DNA of 64,000 bases from Betaproteobacteria bacterium HGW-Betaproteobacteria-7. GTDB taxonomy: Bacteria; Pseudomonadota; Gammaproteobacteria; Burkholderiales; Rhodocyclaceae. A program made the translations under genes and the position numbers. Below the pieces are notes generated by a model. The model saw nothing but the letters and a program-made list of their open reading frames with translations, was not told where the DNA came from and searched no databases. Where the stretch lies: NCBI GenBank assembly GCA_002840765.1, contig PHCE01000009.1, positions 1-64,000 on the forward strand, in the 5' to 3' direction. This document shows positions 1 through 9,553 of this stretch, piece after piece (the stretch's first letter is position 1; each line of letters opens with the position of its first letter).

Positions 1-417
1 GCAGCGCCCGCTGCGGTCCCGCCACGCCGGGCAGCGGCGGTGACCCAGCCAGCGGCCGCGGCACGGCCAGCGCCCAGCGCAGCCGTTCAGCCAACCGCCC
101 CCGTCAGTGGCGTCGCCGAGGAAACGGCACCGCCGGAACCGTTGGTTGCCACTGCTCGCGTTGTTCCGCCACGCCCCGCCGAACCCGCAACGCCGCGGCT
201 CTTCTCCGGTTTCCTGTTACAGGCGGGCGTCTTCAGCAGTGTCCAGCGGGCGGAAGAACTGCACGCCAAGCTCACCCTGAGCGGCGTGCAGTCGACGCTG
301 GAAACCCGGGTTCAGGTAGGCCCCTTCCGTACGCGCAAGGAAGCCGAGGTGGCGCAGGCCAAGCTGAAGGAACTCGGCGTCCAGACAATCCTGGTTTCGC
401 CGGCCCCCCGTCGCTGA
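1..417 (+). CDS. SPOR-domain protein, 5' end outside window
   Basis: The reading frame is open from base 1, so the start lies upstream of the window and only the C-terminal part is seen. The visible part begins with a low-complexity Ala/Pro-rich linker of about 55 residues. It ends with a SPOR domain: the pattern LLQAGVFSSVQRAEELHAKL, then a VQVGPF core, then KLKELGVQTILV. SPOR domains bind denuded glycan strands of septal peptidoglycan, and the Pro-rich linker is typical of DedD/FtsN-like envelope proteins. A GTG at 40 could serve as a start, but the linker continues upstream in frame, so I treat the gene as partial. It is followed after 3 bases by a convergent lipoprotein gene. The domain call is firm; the exact family member is not known. 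Confidence 0.85.
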   Translation, partial: AAPAAVPPRRAAAVTQPAAAARPAPSAAVQPTAPVSGVAEETAPPEPLVATARVVPPRPAEPATPRLFSGFLLQAGVFSSVQRAEELHAKLTLSGVQSTLETRVQVGPFRTRKEAEVAQAKLKELGVQTILVSPAPRR

Positions 418-420
418 TCC

Positions 421-777
421 TCAGGGCATGCCCGGCAGGCGGGGCAGCCCCAGGCTGCGCCGGATATCGCGGTGGGTGCGGGCGGCGCTGTCGAAGGGTG
501 AGTCGTGGCGTCTTCCGCCATCACGGTAATTGCGTCCGCCGTGCTGCTCATGGCCACGGTAATCACGCCGGTCGTGGTTGTAATGACGTTGCGGATAGCC
601 ATAGCCATAGCGATAGACCGGATAGGTCTCGACCACCACCGGCGGGCCAGCGTAGTAGCCTTGCGGATGGGCCGGCACCACGGTACAGGCCGTCAGGCTG
701 CCGAGCAGGGCGATGGCGAGGCCAAGGCGGATAAATGCAGGGTTGGGTTTCATTATTGTGATTTTCCGGAGGGGCAT
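421..777 (-). CDS. Small Tyr/Gly/His-rich lipoprotein
   Basis: A signal sequence ends in a lipobox (LGSLTAC), so the product should be a lipid-anchored envelope protein. The mature part is rich in Tyr, Gly, Arg and His (PVYRYGYGYPQRHYNHDRRD), a composition common in small proteobacterial surface lipoproteins of unknown role. I chose the ATG at 777 because GGAAGGA lies about 12 bases upstream. An internal ATG at 753 (MKPNPAF) gives a more compact signal peptide but has no clear ribosome binding site. No catalytic motif is visible. Function unknown. Confidence 0.7.
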   Translation of the reverse strand: MPLRKITIMKPNPAFIRLGLAIALLGSLTACTVVPAHPQGYYAGPPVVVETYPVYRYGYGYPQRHYNHDRRDYRGHEQHGGRNYRDGGRRHDSPFDSAARTHRDIRRSLGLPRLPGMP

Positions 778-894
778 GAGTGAATAACGTCCTTCCCCCC
801 TGGCAGGCATACCCCTGCGGCCCGAAGCTTTGTAACAAATTGTTGGAGCGGGCGCTCCCCACTGGCGAGGCAGGGTGCGCCTGGCACGACTGAG

Positions 895-1434
895 CTACAG
901 CTTCAACTCGGCGATGGCAGCTAGACCTTGGCGGATGTTGTTGCGACTGGCAGCCTCGACTGCCAGTCGTAGGCGGGTGACGCCGGCGAAGGCATCACCC
1001 ATGGTGGCCGTACCCGAGGATTGCACCGCTTTGCGCAGAACGACAGTACGATCGGTGACCCGGGTCAGGGACCAGGCCGTTTCCATCTGCACGGTGAAAG
1101 TGCCGCCGAACAACGGTTTGCTCAGGTTGGTCACGCGCACGCTCAGTTCGTAGTCACCGCCGTTACCCTGAACGATGGCCGTGAACAGCTTGCTGTTGCG
1201 TACAGCGTCCTCGATTGCCGCCTTGAGGTCAGCGTCGGCAATGTTTGAACTGTCCATGGCGCCGGTTTCGGAACCACCGCCAGTGCTGACACTGAGGCTG
1301 TAGGGGAAGTGCTTGCTGACGACCATGTCGGTGGGGGTCATCGCTGCCCGGTTGGCAGGTGAGGCGCAGCCGCCCAGAGCGAGGGTCAGGCTGGTAGCAG
1401 TGATCAGCAGGAAGGCACGAAGATGTTGGTGCAT
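895..1434 (-). CDS. Putative lipoprotein, unknown function
   Basis: 179 residues with an N-terminal signal peptide and lipobox (LALGGC). The mature part alternates predicted strands and helices and includes a conserved-looking segment (AIEDAVRNSKLFTAIV). That pattern resembles small envelope lipoproteins in which a strand-helix module is repeated, but I cannot name the family. It starts 1 base after the stop of the lipoprotein gene at 1436-1870, so the two are almost certainly co-transcribed and may act together in the envelope. No catalytic residues can be pointed out. Confidence 0.7.
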   Translation of the reverse strand: MHQHLRAFLLITATSLTLALGGCASPANRAAMTPTDMVVSKHFPYSLSVSTGGGSETGAMDSSNIADADLKAAIEDAVRNSKLFTAIVQGNGGDYELSVRVTNLSKPLFGGTFTVQMETAWSLTRVTDRTVVLRKAVQSSGTATMGDAFAGVTRLRLAVEAASRNNIRQGLAAIAELKL

Positions 1435-1435
1435 G

Positions 1436-1870
1436 TCACTTGGCTCCCTTGTAGATGTTCTCGACTACCTCGTTCACCATTTCTTTGGGCGATAGCCGGG
1501 TCAGTGAGGTGTGGAACGAATTCCCCGTAGCCAGTGGGAAATCAGTTTTTGGCTCGCGGATGACGATGGTCAGTTCAAGCATGTACATGGTGATGTCCCA
1601 CATCCATTTATCGATGTAGGTGACGACCGCGTCGACACCCGCGGGCGGAGCATCGGTCCCGGTGGTGACGGTTACCCCCTTACTGCGCAGCTTGTCGGCG
1701 ATCAAGCTGTAGGTCGACTCGTCGGCCGGAACCTGCTTCACGTACATCGTTTTCAACTCAGACAAGTTGGCCGATGGATCTACGTTGGCGGTCGCCCGAT
1801 TGACCGCACAACCGCTGCTTAGCGTGGCGACCAGGCCAAGCGCGGCAAACATCCGGAATAGTTTGTTCAT
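1436..1870 (-). CDS. Putative lipoprotein, unknown function
   Basis: 144 residues starting MNKLFRMF, with a lipobox (LSSGC) that predicts lipid anchoring. The start at 1870 is supported by GGGAG about 8 bases upstream; an in-frame ATG 18 bases further up has weaker context. The mature part (ELKTMYVKQVPADESTYSLI, then an ADKLRSKGVTVTTG segment) resembles the DUF4136/curli-assembly-like class of small lipoproteins, where a nucleotide-binding-like alpha/beta fold is common. That similarity is an impression only. It is the first gene of a two-lipoprotein operon with 895-1434. Function unknown. Confidence 0.7.
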   Translation of the reverse strand: MNKLFRMFAALGLVATLSSGCAVNRATANVDPSANLSELKTMYVKQVPADESTYSLIADKLRSKGVTVTTGTDAPPAGVDAVVTYIDKWMWDITMYMLELTIVIREPKTDFPLATGNSFHTSLTRLSPKEMVNEVVENIYKGAK

Positions 1871-1986
1871 CTCACTTTCTCCCTTCATTTGAGTTGAATG
1901 AAGAACCGAGGATATGTCGTGGCACTACGCCAGATGTTGATCTGAAACAATGTTCAGCATCTGCTTTGGCTGAGCTGGAGAGGGGT

Positions 1987-2313
1987 TCAGCCGGCGAGAG
2001 CCGTCCGGATACGGCGGGCGAAGACGGTCATTTCCCGGGCCGCCTGGATGTCGCCGCGGGCTTCGGCGACGGCGATGCCCTTCTCGTAGGCAGCGAGCGC
2101 TTCCGCGTGCATGCCGGCTTCACCCAGCGCTTTGCCGAGGGCCTTCCAGGCCGCCGAGTAGGCCGGGTCGCGGTCGACAGCGGCGCGGAAGCAGTCGCCG
2201 GCTTTCGCCACATCACCGGCCTTCAGGTATTCGTTGCCGAGCGAGAAGCGGAGCAGGGCGCCGTCGCGTGGGCCGCCGAGCATTTTTTCCAGGGATTCGA
2301 TACGTGGGTTCAT
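1987..2313 (-). CDS. Small TPR-repeat protein
   Basis: 108 residues with no signal peptide, so cytoplasmic. It contains about two to three tetratricopeptide repeats: ALLRFSLGNEYLKAGDVAKA, then a repeat around SAAWKALGKALGEAGMHAEA, and a final helix pair. TPRs mediate protein-protein contacts; no enzymatic domain is present. The gene is divergent from ridA, with 51 bases between the starts. Its partner is unknown. Confidence 0.8.
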   Translation of the reverse strand: MNPRIESLEKMLGGPRDGALLRFSLGNEYLKAGDVAKAGDCFRAAVDRDPAYSAAWKALGKALGEAGMHAEALAAYEKGIAVAEARGDIQAAREMTVFARRIRTALAG

Positions 2314-2364
2314 GGGGGCAGGGGTCTAAAATAGCGTTTTTGAATTTCAGGACAGGATACAGAC

Positions 2365-2745
2365 ATGGCCAAGACCATCATCGCCACCCCGAACGCCCCG
2401 GTCGCCATCGGAACCTATTCGCAAGCCGTGCGCGTCGGCGACACTGTGTACCTGTCGGGGCAGATCGGCCTCGATCCGGCGACCATGCAGATGGTAGACG
2501 GCATAGATGGGCAAATCGTTCGCGTCTTCGAGAATCTCCAGGCCGTTGCTGCCGCGGCCGGCGGCTCGCTGAGTGACGTGGTCAAGCTCAACGTGTTCCT
2601 GACCGACCTGAGCAATTTCGCCAAGGTCAATGAAACCATGGCCCGCTACTTCAACGAACCGTTCCCGGCCCGCGCCGCCGTTGGCGTCAAGGAACTGCCG
2701 CGCGGCGCGCTGGTCGAGGCCGACGCGGTGATGTTCATCGGCTGA
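2365..2745 (+). CDS. ridA: RidA family enamine/imine deaminase
   Basis: 126 residues, the usual length for the YjgF/YER057c/UK114 family. RidA hydrolyses reactive 2-aminoacrylate and related enamines released by PLP enzymes such as serine/threonine dehydratase, and so protects other PLP enzymes; it works as a cytoplasmic trimer. Family landmarks are present: the N-terminal [21 protein letters not shown], the [16 protein letters not shown] segment and the C-terminal [20 protein letters not shown] with the conserved Arg that binds the substrate carboxylate. AGGA lies 7 bases before the ATG. The stop codon overlaps the recG start (TGATG), so the two are translationally coupled. Confidence 0.95.
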   Translation: MAKTIIATPNAPVAIGTYSQAVRVGDTVYLSGQIGLDPATMQMVDGIDGQIVRVFENLQAVAAAAGGSLSDVVKLNVFLTDLSNFAKVNETMARYFNEPFPARAAVGVKELPRGALVEADAVMFIG

Positions 2746-4784
2746 TGGACAACGCCGGGGCGCCGGCCCCGATCCGCGCGCCCGAGGCGCTGCGCAAGAA
2801 ACTGGCAAAGATCGGCCTCCACTGCGAGGCCGATTTGCTGGTCCATCTGCCGTTGCGCTATGAGGACGAGACGCGCATTACGCCGGTGGCCCGGGCGCTG
2901 GGCGGCGAGCCGGTACAGCTGGAAGTCGTCGTCGTACACAACGAGGTGCAGTTCCGCCCGCGCCGGCAGTTGGTCGTGCGGGCCGCCGATGCCAGCGGCG
3001 AGATCACGCTGCGCTTCTTCAGCTTTTATCCGAACCAGCAGGCGGCGCTGGCCGAGGGCGCACATGTCCGCGTCTTCGGCGAAGTGCGCGGCGGTTTTTT
3101 CGGGCTTGAAATGGTGCATCCGCGCTTTCGCAAGATCGCCGAAGGCGAGCCGCTACCGGCGGCTTTGACGCCGGTCTATCCGTCCACCGCCGGGGTCGCC
3201 AATTCGGCGCTGCAGAAGCTGGTCGGGGCGGCGCTGGCGGGGGCCGAGCTGCCCGACACGCTGCCTGAGGAACTGCGCCAGCGCCTGAAACTGCCCGGTT
3301 TCGCGCGCAGCCTGCGCTACTTGCACACGCCGCCGCCGGAAGCCGATGTCGAGGCGCTGCAGGCGCGTCACCATCCGGCCTGGCAACGCATCAAGTTCGA
3401 CGAGGTGCTGGCTCAGCAGCTCTCCTTGCGCCGCGCCTATCTGGCCCGGCGCGAGCAGGGCGCGCCGGTGCTGGTGGCGCAGGACGATCTTGGTGCCCGC
3501 TTGCTCGACCGCCTGCCCTTCGGCCTGACCGGCGCGCAGTTGCGGGCGATGGCCGAAATCGCTGGCGACCTGGCCCAGCCCTACCCGATGCAGCGCCTGC
3601 TGCAGGGTGACGTCGGTGCCGGCAAGACCATCGTCGCCGCGCTGGCCGCCTGCCAGGCGATCTCGGCCGGCTGGCAGGCGGCCTTCATGGCGCCGACGGA
3701 AATCCTCGCCGAGCAGCATTACCTGAAGCTGCGCGACTGGCTGGAACCGCTCGGCGTGCGCGTCGCCTGGCTATCCGGCAGCTTGAAGAGCAAGGCCAAG
3801 CGCGAACAGCTGGCGGCCACCGCCGCCGACGCGCAACTGGTGGTCGGCACGCATGCGCTGATCCAGGACGGCGTCGATTTCGCCAAGCTGGGCCTGGCGA
3901 TCGTCGACGAGCAGCACCGTTTCGGTGTCGCCCAGCGCCTGGCACTGCGCAAGAAGGGCAGCAACCCGCACCAGCTGATGATGTCGGCGACGCCGATCCC
4001 GCGCACGCTGGCCATGAGCTATTACGCCGATCTAGACGTCACCGTACTCGATGAGCTGCCGCCGGGACGCACCCCGATCAAGACGCGGCTGATTGCCGAC
4101 AACCGCCGTCAGGACGTCGTCGGCTTCGTCCAGAAGCACGTCGAGGAAGGGCGCCAGGCCTACTGGGTCTGCCCGCTGATCGAGGAGTCGGAAGCGCTGC
4201 AGTTGCAGACGGCGCAGGAAACTTACGAACAGCTATCGGCTGATCTGCCGGGCTTGACCGTCGGGCTGGTGCACGGCCGGCTGAAGGCCGACGAGAAACA
4301 GGCGGTGATGGCCGCTTTCGCTGCCGGCAGCATCGACGTGCTGGTGGCGACGACGGTGATCGAGGTCGGCGTCGATGTGCCCAACGCCAGCCTGATGGTC
4401 ATCGAGCATGCCGAGCGCTTCGGCCTGTCGCAACTGCACCAGCTGCGTGGCCGCGTCGGGCGCGGCCAGTACGAATCGAGCTGCGTGCTGATCTATGCCG
4501 GGCCGCTCGGCGAGATCGCCCGGCAGCGGCTGAAGATCATCTTCGAGAACACCGACGGCTTCGAGATTGCCCGCCAGGACCTGCAGATTCGCGGTCCCGG
4601 CGAATTCGTCGGCGCCCGGCAGAGCGGCGTGCCGCTGCTGCGCTATGCCGATCTCGAACTTGATGCCGAGCTGGTCGAGCTGGCGCGCGGTGTCGCTGAG
4701 GAAATGCTGACCGACCACCTCGAGCTGGCCGAGCGCCACCTGCGTCGCTGGCTCGGGTCGCGCGAGGAACTGCTGAAATCCTGA
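2745..4784 (+). CDS. recG: ATP-dependent DNA helicase RecG
   Basis: 679 residues, close to the usual length of about 690. RecG is a monomeric double-strand translocase that remodels stalled replication forks and Holliday junctions. Seen in the sequence: the N-terminal wedge (OB-fold) domain; Walker A (GDVGAGKT) near residue 290; a DEQH box; the motif MSATPIPRTLAMSYYADLDV; helicase motifs V/VI (TTVIEVGVDVPNA and QLRGRVGRG); and the C-terminal RecG segment QIRGPGEFVGARQSG. The ATG overlaps the ridA stop codon. It ends 7 bases before the convergent signalling gene. It looks intact. Confidence 0.97.
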   Translation: MDNAGAPAPIRAPEALRKKLAKIGLHCEADLLVHLPLRYEDETRITPVARALGGEPVQLEVVVVHNEVQFRPRRQLVVRAADASGEITLRFFSFYPNQQAALAEGAHVRVFGEVRGGFFGLEMVHPRFRKIAEGEPLPAALTPVYPSTAGVANSALQKLVGAALAGAELPDTLPEELRQRLKLPGFARSLRYLHTPPPEADVEALQARHHPAWQRIKFDEVLAQQLSLRRAYLARREQGAPVLVAQDDLGARLLDRLPFGLTGAQLRAMAEIAGDLAQPYPMQRLLQGDVGAGKTIVAALAACQAISAGWQAAFMAPTEILAEQHYLKLRDWLEPLGVRVAWLSGSLKSKAKREQLAATAADAQLVVGTHALIQDGVDFAKLGLAIVDEQHRFGVAQRLALRKKGSNPHQLMMSATPIPRTLAMSYYADLDVTVLDELPPGRTPIKTRLIADNRRQDVVGFVQKHVEEGRQAYWVCPLIEESEALQLQTAQETYEQLSADLPGLTVGLVHGRLKADEKQAVMAAFAAGSIDVLVATTVIEVGVDVPNASLMVIEHAERFGLSQLHQLRGRVGRGQYESSCVLIYAGPLGEIARQRLKIIFENTDGFEIARQDLQIRGPGEFVGARQSGVPLLRYADLELDAELVELARGVAEEMLTDHLELAERHLRRWLGSREELLKS

Positions 4785-4791
4785 GTCGGGC

Positions 4792-7700
4792 TCAGCTGGC
4801 GGGTTGGGTCGCAGCGCGCCAGCGGGCGGCCAGCGCCGCCGCCGGTTCCGGCCGGCCGTACAGGTAGCCCTGCAGCAGATCGCAGCCGTGCTGGCGCAGG
4901 AAGCGGCTCTGCCCTTCTGTCTCGATACCCTCGGCCACCACCTTCAGCCCCAGGCTGTGCGCCAGGGCCAGCGTGGCGGCGCTGATTGCCGCGTCATTCT
5001 CGTCGGTTTCGATGTCGCGGACGAAGGCGCGGTCCAGCTTCAGCACCTGGATCGGCAGGCGCTTCAGGTAGGCGAGCGACGAGTAGCCGGTGCCGAAATC
5101 GTCGATGGCCAGCGTCACGCCCAGTTCGCGTAGCGCTTCCAGGCGTTCGATGGCACTGGCTGGATCGCTCATCGCCACCGATTCGGTGATTTCCAGTTCC
5201 AGTTCGTCGTGTGCCAGGTGATAGCGCTGCAGCACTTCGGCGACCCGCTCGACCAGATCGGCGGTACGCAACTGGTGCGCCGAGATATTGACGGCGACGC
5301 GCTGCGGCCCGATGCCTTCGGCCTTCCATTGCGCCAGCTGGTTGCAGGCCTCGTGCAGCACCCAGTCGCCGACTGCCTCGATCAGGCCGGTTTCCTCGGC
5401 AATCGGGATGAAGTGGTCGGGTGGGATCAGGCCGCGTTGGGGATGGCGCCAGCGGACCAGGGCTTCGACGGCGAACGGGCGATCGAACGGGCCGTCGGCG
5501 AGGAATTGCGGCTGGTAATGCAGCTCGAACTGACCGACCTCGATGGCGACGCGCAGTTCGCGCTCAAGCAACAGACGTTGGCCGGCCGCCACATTGAGCT
5601 CGGCCGTGAAGTACTGCAGGTTGTTGCGGCCCTGTTCCTTGGCGTGATACATCGCCGCGTCGGCATGCTTCATCAGCGTGCCGGCATCCTCGCCGTCATC
5701 GGGGAAAATGGCGATGCCGATGCTCGGGCTGCTGTGCAAACGGTCGTCATTGATCTGGTAAGGCTCGGCCAGGGCGTGCAGGATCTTGCCGGCCACCGGC
5801 GAGGCATCGGCTGGCGTGGCCAGACCGCTGAGCGCGACGACAAACTCGTCGCCGCCCAGGCGGGCGACGATGTCGCTCTCCCGCGTGCAATTGCGCAGGC
5901 GATGGGCCACCTCGACCAGCAACTGGTCGCCGGTATGGTGGCCGAGCGTGTCGTTGATCACCTTGAAGCGGTCGAGATCGATGAACAGCACGGCCAGGAA
6001 CTGGTTTTCCCGCCGCGCCGACAGCAGCGCCTGGGACAGGCGAATTTCCAGGTTGTAGCGGTTGAACAGGCCGGTCAGGCTGTCGTGGTGGGCGAGGTGC
6101 TCGATGCGCTCCTCGGCCGCCTTGCGTTCGCTGATGTCGGTGAAACTGGCGATGTAGTGGGTGATCTTGCCGTTGGCATCGCGGATGGCGGAAATGGCCG
6201 CCCATTTCGGATAGATCACGCCATCGCGATTGCGGTCCCACAATTCGCCCTGCCAGTAACCACTTTCCTGCAGCGCCGCCCACAGCGTATTGTAGGTTTC
6301 CTGCGAGGTGCGGCCGGAAGCCAGCATGCGCGGGTTCTTGCCGAGGGTTTCGGCCAGGCTGTAGCCGGTCTGCCGGCTGAACGCCGGGTTGACGGCGACG
6401 ATCCGGTTGGCGTGGTCGGTGACCATAATCGCTTCGCCGCTGTGCTTGAAGACGTTGGCGTAGAGCTGTAGCTCCGCCTCGGCCTGGTGACGTTCGGTGA
6501 TGTCTTGCACGGTACCTTGCGCGACCAGCGCCGTGCCGTCGGCGGCAAACAGGATCTCGCCATGCTCATGCACATATTTGATGCGACCGTCGGCGAGCAG
6601 TAGGCGGTGGCTGATCTTGTAGGGGCGGCGCAGCCGCAGCGATTCCTTGTAGGCGTAATCGACAGCTGCGCGGTCCTCCGGATGGACGACGGCGACGAAA
6701 GCCTCGTAGGTCGCCGGGAAGTGCTGCGGGTCCATCTCGAAGATGCGGAAAACCTCGTCCGACCACTGCAGGCGGTTGCTTTGCAGATCCAGCGTCCAGT
6801 TGCCGAGGTGGGCGATGCGCTGGGCCTCACGCAGGTTGTCCAGCGATTCGACCAGCGCCTCTTCGGCGCGCTGGCGGGCGGTGATGTCCTTGAAGACCGA
6901 AAGGATTTCGCCACCGGGCAGGCGGATCACGTCGTTGTCGACCCACAGGTCGACGCGTTGATCTCGATAGGCAGTCAGGGTCACCGTTTCGCTGCGGCCA
7001 TTGGCGGCAACGCGGCCGAAGGCGGCAAAAATGCCGGCTGCCTCAAGACCGGGGAAGGCCTCGCGGGATGGTCGGCCGATGATGGCATCGCGCGGGACGC
7101 CGGCAATCCGTTCGCCGGCCGGATTGATGTCGAGGACGGTGAATTCGTTGCCGTCGGCGGTTGGGCGATAGAGCGCGACACCGTCGTTCATGCTGCCGAA
7201 CATCGCCCGGTAGCGCGCCTCCTGGCTGGCGATGATGGCTTCGCCCTGGACGAAGCGGCGGCCGAGCAGCAAGGCGATGGCCGCCGACAGCAGCAGGAAG
7301 GCGAGGAAGGCCAGCACCGTCAGGCGCTGGTGCGTGTGCAGTGGCGCCAGGGTCTCGGCGACGTCGATCTTGACCACCATGCCCCAGCCGAGCGCCGGCA
7401 GGTAATTCCAGTTGGCGGCGACGAGTTCACCGGCGTAGTCGTGGGCGATGCCGCGCCCGTTGTCGCCCGACAGCGCCCGCTGCATCGGCTTGCCCAGTTG
7501 CAACTCCGGCAGCACCTGGCTGAAGGCCGCTCCGGGCAGACGGGCCAGTGGCACCGTATAGCGCACCAGCTTGCCCTCGCGCACCGCCATCACCGTCTCG
7601 CCGCTGGTACCTAGGCCGGTGCGGTCGGCGACGACCGGCATCAGGGTCGCCAGGTCGACCTGCAGGGCCAGCGCCCCGACCGCCTTGCCCTGGTCGAGAA

Positions 7701-8253
7701 TCGGCGCCACGGCGAAGGCGGCGATGCGGTTGGCCGAGGGGGCGTAGGGGGCGAAGCGGGTGAGGTCGATGTGCAGGAAGGTCAACGCCTGGCGGAAGCC
7801 GCTGGCCAGGCCGCTGTCCCGATAGGGGCCGTGGAGCAGGTTGGTGTGCAGGTCCGGTTCGCCGCGCAGCGAAAAGACGACGTTGCCGGCGGCATCGATC
7901 AGGAGCACGTCGTGATAGGCGCCCCGGTCGCCAAGGGCGGTCAGCTCGGAGCGCAGCGCGGCGCTGACCGCTGCCTCCGTGGCGGCGTGGGCGCGCTGCC
8001 GGGCAAGCGCCGACAAGGCCGTGCGCAACTCCGGCTGGGTCGCGTAGAGGCGGGCGTCGGCCAGGCGCTCGTTGATGTACTGGTCGATCTGCTGAGTCTT
8101 TTTGTCGGCGATCGAGGCGATGTTCTGCAGTACCGTCGTCGTTAATGCCTGCTCGAAGGTGTGCAGGTAGAACCAGGCGAGCCCGACCAGCGGCAGCAGG
8201 GCGACGATCAAAAAGCCGAGGGCGAGGCGGACGCCGAGACTCAACTGTTTCAT
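4792..8253 (-). CDS. Membrane sensor with PAS, GGDEF and EAL domains
   Basis: 1153 residues. Layout: TM1 about 10-30; a periplasmic Cache-type sensor about 35-305; TM2 about 311-330; three PAS/PAC units about 345-715; GGDEF about 720-885; EAL about 895-1145. The cyclase has an intact GGDEF motif preceded by an inhibitory RxxD site (RESDIVARLGGDEF). The phosphodiesterase has EALVRW, the ITES motif and DDFGTGYSSLAYL. Both c-di-GMP synthesis and breakdown therefore look chemically possible. The start at 8253 (MKQLSLGV) follows the upstream binding-protein gene by an ATGA overlap; a longer frame upstream only overlaps that gene and is rejected. The coupling suggests that the binding protein feeds this sensor. 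Ligand unknown. Confidence 0.92.
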   Translation of the reverse strand: MKQLSLGVRLALGFLIVALLPLVGLAWFYLHTFEQALTTTVLQNIASIADKKTQQIDQYINERLADARLYATQPELRTALSALARQRAHAATEAAVSAALRSELTALGDRGAYHDVLLIDAAGNVVFSLRGEPDLHTNLLHGPYRDSGLASGFRQALTFLHIDLTRFAPYAPSANRIAAFAVAPILDQGKAVGALALQVDLATLMPVVADRTGLGTSGETVMAVREGKLVRYTVPLARLPGAAFSQVLPELQLGKPMQRALSGDNGRGIAHDYAGELVAANWNYLPALGWGMVVKIDVAETLAPLHTHQRLTVLAFLAFLLLSAAIALLLGRRFVQGEAIIASQEARYRAMFGSMNDGVALYRPTADGNEFTVLDINPAGERIAGVPRDAIIGRPSREAFPGLEAAGIFAAFGRVAANGRSETVTLTAYRDQRVDLWVDNDVIRLPGGEILSVFKDITARQRAEEALVESLDNLREAQRIAHLGNWTLDLQSNRLQWSDEVFRIFEMDPQHFPATYEAFVAVVHPEDRAAVDYAYKESLRLRRPYKISHRLLLADGRIKYVHEHGEILFAADGTALVAQGTVQDITERHQAEAELQLYANVFKHSGEAIMVTDHANRIVAVNPAFSRQTGYSLAETLGKNPRMLASGRTSQETYNTLWAALQESGYWQGELWDRNRDGVIYPKWAAISAIRDANGKITHYIASFTDISERKAAEERIEHLAHHDSLTGLFNRYNLEIRLSQALLSARRENQFLAVLFIDLDRFKVINDTLGHHTGDQLLVEVAHRLRNCTRESDIVARLGGDEFVVALSGLATPADASPVAGKILHALAEPYQINDDRLHSSPSIGIAIFPDDGEDAGTLMKHADAAMYHAKEQGRNNLQYFTAELNVAAGQRLLLERELRVAIEVGQFELHYQPQFLADGPFDRPFAVEALVRWRHPQRGLIPPDHFIPIAEETGLIEAVGDWVLHEACNQLAQWKAEGIGPQRVAVNISAHQLRTADLVERVAEVLQRYHLAHDELELEITESVAMSDPASAIERLEALRELGVTLAIDDFGTGYSSLAYLKRLPIQVLKLDRAFVRDIETDENDAAISAATLALAHSLGLKVVAEGIETEGQSRFLRQHGCDLLQGYLYGRPEPAAALAARWRAATQPAS

Positions 8254-9482
8254 GGCGCCGTGATTCCGGTCAGCGGCCGCAGACGTTCCGCCCATTCGCT
8301 GCGGCTGCGGTAGGGCGGGAAGGGGGCCGGGCGGACCGGCGCCTCGGAAATCTCGGTAGCAGCGAACTGGCCATCGAGGCCGGCCTTGCCGACATAGACG
8401 CGACGCCAGCGGTGGCGGGTGGCGACATCGACGGCGACGATGCCGCTGGGTCCGGCCAGGTTGATCCGGCCAAGCCCGCGATTGACCTGCTGTGGATCGG
8501 CGGTGCCGGCCTCGCGCACCGCCGCCGCCCACAGGTGGACTGCCTCATAGCTGCTGACCAGCGGGTCGCTGAGCACGCGCTCAGGGCCGAAGCGCTGGCG
8601 GAAACGGCTGACGAATTGCTGGTTGGCCGCGCTGTCGAGGCTCTGGAAATAGCCCCAGACCGCATAGTGCTCGGGATGGAAATGCTCGGTCGGCAGCAGG
8701 CGCAGCTCCGGTTCGGCAACGCTGAACGAGACCACCGGAATGCTGCCAAGCCCGGCGGCGGCCAGAGCGGCGAAGAAATGCCGGTTGCCCTCGCCGTTCA
8801 GTGTGTTGAGCACGACGTCCGGGGCCTGACGGCGAATCTCCTCGATGACGGCGGAAAAGTCGCTGGCGGTCATCGGCAGGTAGCGTTCGGCGACGACGTT
8901 GCCCTCGCCGGCGCTGACCAGGTCGCGGATCAGCAGATTGGCGGCACGCGGGAACAGGTAGTCGGAGCCGAGCAGGTAGACGCGCCGGCCGAAGCGGTCC
9001 ATCGCCCAGCGGGCGCCGGGGATGATCTGCTGGTTGGGGGCGGACCCCATGTAGACGATGTTCGGCGAAATTTCCATCCCTTCGTATTGCAGGGGATAGA
9101 ACATCAGGTGGCGCTGGCCTTCGACCACCGGCCGTACCGCCTGCCGGCAGGACGAGGTCCAGCAGGCGAACAGGGCGCTGACCTTGTCATCGCCGATCAG
9201 GCGGCCGGCGGCGAGGGCGGCGTGGGTCCAGTCGGAGCGGCTGTCGGCGAGAACGATCTCAACTGGCCGGCCGAGCAGTCCACCAGCGGCATTGATGTCG
9301 TCAACCGCCAGTTGCAGGGCATCGACCAGTCCGCGTTCGCTGTCGGCCATGACGCCGCTCAGGGCATGGATGACGCCGATGCGGATCGGCTCCGCCGGCG
9401 GCGAGCGGCCGATCAGATAGGCACCGGCCAGCAGGGCAACGATCAGCAGAAGCAGGACCGGACGGGGGTTGATGGCTGGCAT
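8250..9482 (-). CDS. Periplasmic ligand-binding protein (AmiC/UrtA type)
   Basis: About 410 residues with an N-terminal hydrophobic segment (PVLLLLIVALLAGAYLIG) and a type I periplasmic-binding fold: IRIGVIHALSGVMADSERGL, then AAGGLLGRPVEIVLADSRSD, then the YEGMEISPNIVYMGSAPNQQ segment typical of the amide/urea/short-chain branch (FmdD, UrtA, AmiC). No ABC permease or ATPase is adjacent. The gene overlaps the downstream membrane GGDEF-EAL sensor by an ATGA junction, so a role as an extracytoplasmic signal receptor is more likely than transport. I used the ATG at 9482; a GTG at 9506 is possible and neither has a strong ribosome binding site. The ligand cannot be inferred. Confidence 0.88.
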   Translation of the reverse strand: MPAINPRPVLLLLIVALLAGAYLIGRSPPAEPIRIGVIHALSGVMADSERGLVDALQLAVDDINAAGGLLGRPVEIVLADSRSDWTHAALAAGRLIGDDKVSALFACWTSSCRQAVRPVVEGQRHLMFYPLQYEGMEISPNIVYMGSAPNQQIIPGARWAMDRFGRRVYLLGSDYLFPRAANLLIRDLVSAGEGNVVAERYLPMTASDFSAVIEEIRRQAPDVVLNTLNGEGNRHFFAALAAAGLGSIPVVSFSVAEPELRLLPTEHFHPEHYAVWGYFQSLDSAANQQFVSRFRQRFGPERVLSDPLVSSYEAVHLWAAAVREAGTADPQQVNRGLGRINLAGPSGIVAVDVATRHRWRRVYVGKAGLDGQFAATEISEAPVRPAPFPPYRSRSEWAERLRPLTGITAP

Positions 9483-9553
9483 GGCTGGCGCAGGGCGGTA
9501 AGTCACCGATTATGCCAGTTCCGCCGCGGCGACAGCCGGAAAGCCCTTTTGTT

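Noticed and set aside
834..844. AACAAATTGTT palindrome upstream of the first lipoprotein gene
   Set aside because: Too short, and AT-rich in a way that arises easily by chance. No matching second copy or promoter was found next to it.
8254..8532. 93 extra N-terminal codons in frame with the GGDEF-EAL protein
   Set aside because: The extension is Arg/Pro-rich, overlaps the upstream binding-protein gene and precedes an obvious signal-anchor helix that starts at the ATG at 8253.
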